From NCBI RefSeq assembly GCF_910592395.1, contig NC_088311.1, forward strand, positions 8,374,501 to 8,438,500: DNA of 64,000 nucleotides, given 5' to 3'. The notes under the pieces were generated by a model, which had not been told where the DNA came from, did not search any database, and saw only the letters and a list, made by a program, of their open reading frames with translations. Positions 60,514-64,000 of the stretch are shown here, piece after piece. Within the stretch, counting starts at the first letter, position 1. Every line of letters begins with the position of its first letter. This DNA comes from Lineus longissimus (Eukaryota > Nemertea > Pilidiophora > Heteronemertea > Lineidae). A program made the position numbers and the translations under genes.

Positions 60514-60557
60514 TCGAGAGAATATCTAAATATTTTGATATTTAGATATTCTCTCGA
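60514..60557. repeat. Perfect 20-bp inverted repeat, 4-nt loop
   Basis: TCGAGAGAATATCTAAATAT (60514-60533), loop TTTG, then its exact complement (60538-60557). Strongly hairpin-forming. The stem is too short for a normal pre-miRNA. AT-rich short palindromes of this kind often arise by template switching. Confidence 0.95.
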
Positions 60558-60935
60558 GAATATGACACAAAGAGGGAAAACAAACATGTATAAAGAGTGT
60601 AAAAACACTCTCTTGATATATTTTTCTGTTCATATGGCGAAAATATCTCTCTTTTGCAAATGTGATCATAATCCTATTTCCATTTGGTTGCTTTGTACTT
60701 TAAACATTTCATGTATTTTATATCTTACCACTCTATTTAAACTGATAAAGAGCTCAAATGGTTTCGATCTTATTCCTGAAGCAGGTTTATATTCAAGTGG
60801 AATATCTTTACATATAATACTTAAATATTAGCTCATAGGTCGTTATAAGTGTATGTGTTCAGCTGCAAGGTAATGGTGACACATCCATAGATTCATCATC
60901 TGGATTAAACGAATATCTTACCGGAGGGCCGCCAG

Positions 60936-60952
60936 CCCCCCCCCCCCCCCCC
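60936..60952. repeat. Poly-C run (C17)
   Basis: Seventeen consecutive C followed by ACCCACC. A homopolymer likely to be length-variable and error-prone in assembly. Confidence 0.95.
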
Positions 60953-63040
60953 ACCCACCTTCTCCCCCTAAACGCGCGTCTTTAGGCACGCACATGGTAT
61001 TCAAAAACCACATGGTGAACCCCTCCGGTCCTTACCAATACCTAAATCGCCCGATACTTCAGAAAGACTTGTTGGAAACGTTCTTGGAACAAGGACTAGA
61101 AGATCACAGGCCAGAGGAAGATGAAGATGAATGAAATGAGTTGTATAGATCAATATCGATAATCGAGCAATACCGTAATACTACTGTCGTCATTCAATTT
61201 CAGCGGAGCTACCCCGTCAGCCGCCTCCTCCGCTGCCAGCGCAAGCCCCGCCTCCTACTTTCATACCTTACACACGAACGTAACACCTTTCTCTCCTCCG
61301 TTCACCTGTGTGAGACATCGTTCCCACGAGCGATTTCCGTGAAAAAACGGATACTATGCTAGATGGAGGTAATATCGATGGATGTCGTGTAAGATGGCTC
61401 ACAGAAATGGTGTTTCTAGAGGGGATATCGTTATGAATATAGTCTTTCCTCTCTCAATATAGAATATTTTTTATTTTTCGCGAAATGGGTACCATATCGA
61501 TAAATGCCGGAACTGCTGTTTCTGAATAGTGAATTGTGTTACTAAATGTGTTTTGCACTTATTTTTTGCTGAATATACTCCGGTTTCACAGGTCTAAGAC
61601 CCGTTCTGAATATTCAATTCAAAGCTCGATATAACGCATATGGTCGTTCTATGCAATTAACATGCTCAATTTGGATAGACAGTGGGTTTGTGGACACCAA
61701 AGTTGCCCGATGGTAGACATGACGTAATGTTCTGGCTTGGTCGGTTTAGATTTTGTATGTACATGTACTTGTAATTAATCAACAAGTCTTAGATTGGTGA
61801 AACTAGAGTATTAGTATATCCAAGTGATGGTGTTGATACCCTGATACATTAGGTTGATAATGTTATTAATTCTATTGAAAACGTACATGTAGACAGCAGA
61901 AACCTTATGCGTGGACCTTATAGTTGGAGTGCACGGATTTGACCGAAAATATTGACTGGATAACTGCACCAGACAGATCAACACAAACAGTGGTATGAAC
62001 GGGAAATCGTTAAATGTATAACAATTATGGAATGTTTATGTAAATCTCAACTTTGTTAGGGAACACGGTTTGCTTGTAAATATTGTGTAAAATGGTAACT
62101 GGTATATAGGTATGTGATTTCGTTGTAAAATGGAAAAGATGTTGGCAACATAAGAATGCGATTGCGCTAGACACACGTAGGTAATACTGAAAATGTTTAA
62201 GCGCTTGCACTTATAGGCTATATATGTTGCGAAATCATCGAGTATGACGGTTACCAACATGCATGCCGCTTTTGATGCCGTCTGGAAGCCTCAAAAGGCT
62301 TTGAACACGTGGATGACACAGTATTATCGTGAAAAGTCTGAAATGTACCCCGGACAAATGATGTACAATCAAAAATTGTATTAGAATGTAGTATATCCTG
62401 ATTAGCCATATCAGTTCTATGACTGTGGTATGGTAATTCCTCGATCCTTCGGCTAAAATCGATTTTCACAATCTAGTTGCCACTGCTTTTCGCGTAACGG
62501 CGCTGCTGTTTTTGATGCTGGGCCGTTCTAGTGATGTTTATTCGTATGGCGATGAGGAAAGACATGAGAAATAGAGCACTCATGCCAGGCCTCCGGCTAA
62601 CACAGTAACATTTTCGTCAAAATAATCGTATTATTGTCTAGTCCATCTTGTATCGCGGGATCACCAACTTCAAGCAGGCGAATGACCTTGAGAAGTAGGT
62701 CAGTGCCACAAATTGATAGCCTCAATTATGACTGCGCAGACGATATATGTATGTATACAGGTGATTGATTGCTGAATCAATAAATACCTGCGACGATCAC
62801 CTATTAACACGTCATCCGATCTTACTTTCTCAGACTGCGGGGAGACGGAGACTCAAGAAGCCAGGCCATAGTTTCGAGTTATAGTGTGAAAAGTTTGATC
62901 ATGGATTATTTTGACTAGTTGCAAGTATGGCTATGGACTTAGTTAATTGGACCTTAGATGTGTAAGAGTAGCCGACGGCTGATAAGTTTGATCTTAACCG
63001 TTTTCCTGGCTATGATAATCTGTTAGAAACTCGGTCTACT
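60953..63040. other. No supported gene
   Basis: Unique sequence with two TACATGTA words (about 61757 and 61881) and short frames without motifs. Confidence 0.5.
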
Positions 63041-63322
63041 ATGTCAAAGCCACCTTTTAGCAAGAACGTTGTTCGGAAAGATTACACTCCACGTTCATAA
63101 ACATCTGCGTTCGATATGATGAAATGGGAATCTAAAGGTACAACGAAGTTTCGAGAAGAGAAATTATGTACAGCGTGTACTAAACATTTGAAAACAGGCC
63201 AGGCCACAGTTCTGAACATCCAGCCAGAACTGTGTGATGCTGTAGGTTCTCCCTCCGAAACTTTCTGCGTACTCCGGCAGCCTCAATCACTCAACTACGC
63301 CTTCGGGATTGGTCAACTGTGA
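63041..63322 (+). pseudogene. Protein-like frame broken by one TAA
   Basis: From ATG at 63041 the frame reads 19 codons (MSKPPFSKNVVRKDYTPRS) to a TAA at 63098. It then continues in the same frame for about 74 codons to TGA at 63320, including a CTAC pair (C-x2-C) in a lysine-rich stretch. It may be a decayed gene fragment or chance; no family recognised. Confidence 0.17.
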
Positions 63323-63408
63323 GAACAGGACAGATGAAGCAGAAGAAAGGGCTTCCGATTGGCCAAAAACGAAAGCGAAAATCGTTCCAAATGCTGCTTT
63401 AGGGAATT

Positions 63409-63612
63409 CTAGAATGTCTCCTCTATTACGTGAGCTAGATTGCCCTCTCGGATGGCCTTGGGAAAGTGGGTCAATGCCAAGCCAAGATATTGGCACTGAA
63501 TGTAGTTTCCGTTCTTGTATCCCTGCATGCAATCACCAGCCATAATGGATCCAGTGATGATCACCACTGGATCGATACACCAGTCAATAACTATCAATCT
63601 CTTCTGTGCCAT
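63409..63612 (-). CDS. Candidate small ORF or exon, 67 codons
   Basis: The minus-strand ATG at 63612 has a strong context (AGG before, G after) and opens 67 codons ending in TAG. The peptide begins MAQKRLIVIDWCIDPVVIIT, with a hydrophobic stretch at residues 6-20, and continues with a Gly/Tyr/Asn-rich middle. An overlapping minus frame (63287-63532) and a plus frame (63309-63545) are also open, which lowers confidence. I recognise no family. Confidence 0.22.
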   Translation of the reverse strand: MAQKRLIVIDWCIDPVVIITGSIMAGDCMQGYKNGNYIQCQYLGLALTHFPKAIREGNLAHVIEETF

Positions 63613-63846
63613 CCTCCTGCCGAGGTCGGATGATTTTCACACCTGAGTTCCCCGTTACAGTGAGCATTGTTCAGTTTCTGAGTGTTAATTTGTTCTCGAT
63701 TGATTCTTTGTCAAATTACCCTCTAAAACCGTGACAATAGTTTGTTCTGAATGACTGTATGCTTTAAGTTTTGGTGATACCCACTTTTGAAAATCGCCCA
63801 GTTGTGGTAAAGCGTAGATGATTGGTAGGATTTCTCATATCCTAAG

Positions 63847-64000
63847 ATGCTTCATCCTGAGGAAATCAGGAGTCGCTTCTCCGGCCCTGCACACCTTAAC
63901 CCCTGTGATTTGCTCAGGATGACGATGCTTAGGCGTTCAAAAGATGCGAAGAAAACGTTCACCTTCCTCAATGCGGTTACCGACTTCTTTAAGCTAGGTG
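63847..64000 (+). CDS. Partial exon running off the right edge, 51+ codons
   Basis: After TTTCTCATATCCTAAG (a fair acceptor ending at 63846) the frame is open to the window end. The last bases CTAG|GTG could be a donor. Third codon positions are relatively GC-rich against the AT-rich surroundings. The peptide includes EEIRSRFSGPAHLN and LRRSKDAKK. The pattern S-x-P-x2-L-N ... L-R-R-x-K faintly recalls the start of the AP-2 (TFAP2) DNA-binding region. A BEN-like region was also considered, and neither is a call. The minus strand is also open for about 48 codons. This is the most promising coding candidate, but it is partial. Confidence 0.38.
   Translation, partial: MLHPEEIRSRFSGPAHLNPCDLLRMTMLRRSKDAKKTFTFLNAVTDFFKLG

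Noticed and set aside
1-64000. LINE, LTR or DNA-transposase coding remnants
   Set aside because: No reverse-transcriptase (YADD/FADD), integrase or DDE-type signatures were seen in any longer frame; only non-autonomous elements are supported.

Overview
This window reads as nuclear genomic DNA of a eukaryote, most likely a marine invertebrate such as a lancelet, echinoderm, hemichordate, mollusc or brachiopod. It is AT-rich (about 40% GC by eye). It has no operon-like gene packing and no long open frame outside tandem repeats. It carries short terminal-inverted-repeat elements, minisatellites and scattered exon-sized open frames. The octamer TACATGTA is strongly over-represented; I recall similar enrichment in some marine invertebrates, but that does not fix the taxon.

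Layout. 1-9 kb: a TTAA-flanked MITE (269-603), a 3 x 178 bp tandem repeat (766-1299), an exon-like frame with a threonine tract (3745-3996), a small P-loop exon candidate (7075-7149), a 60-bp minisatellite (7943-8571) and an inverted-repeat-bounded block beside it (8599-9052). 9-22 kb: mostly featureless, with a fold-back element (13211-13390), a G-quadruplex motif, a degraded MITE (15581-15757), and a decayed tandem array (19850-20410) with a duplicated flank. 22-34 kb: a possible first exon (22240), a TA-flanked element (26956-27170), a decayed open frame (30415-30963), a palindrome-bounded segment (32268-32533), and the best promoter candidate (33735-33921: E-box, TATA box, well-placed ATG, splice donor). 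34-54 kb: 59-bp, 29-bp and 345-bp tandem arrays, two imperfect hairpins of microRNA-precursor size (40689-40768, 53035-53104), and three exon candidates. 54-64 kb: a minus-strand exon candidate with near-consensus splice sites (57927-58008), a perfect 20-bp hairpin (60514-60557), and at the right edge an exon-like frame that runs out of the window (63847-64000).

No complete gene can be assembled and no protein family is assigned with confidence. The sequence fits intergenic or long-intron DNA with possible isolated exons. Exon calls rest only on open frame plus splice-site appearance, and several will be chance. I saw no CRISPR array, rRNA, tRNA, intact transposase or reverse transcriptase, and nothing amounting to a new multi-gene system.
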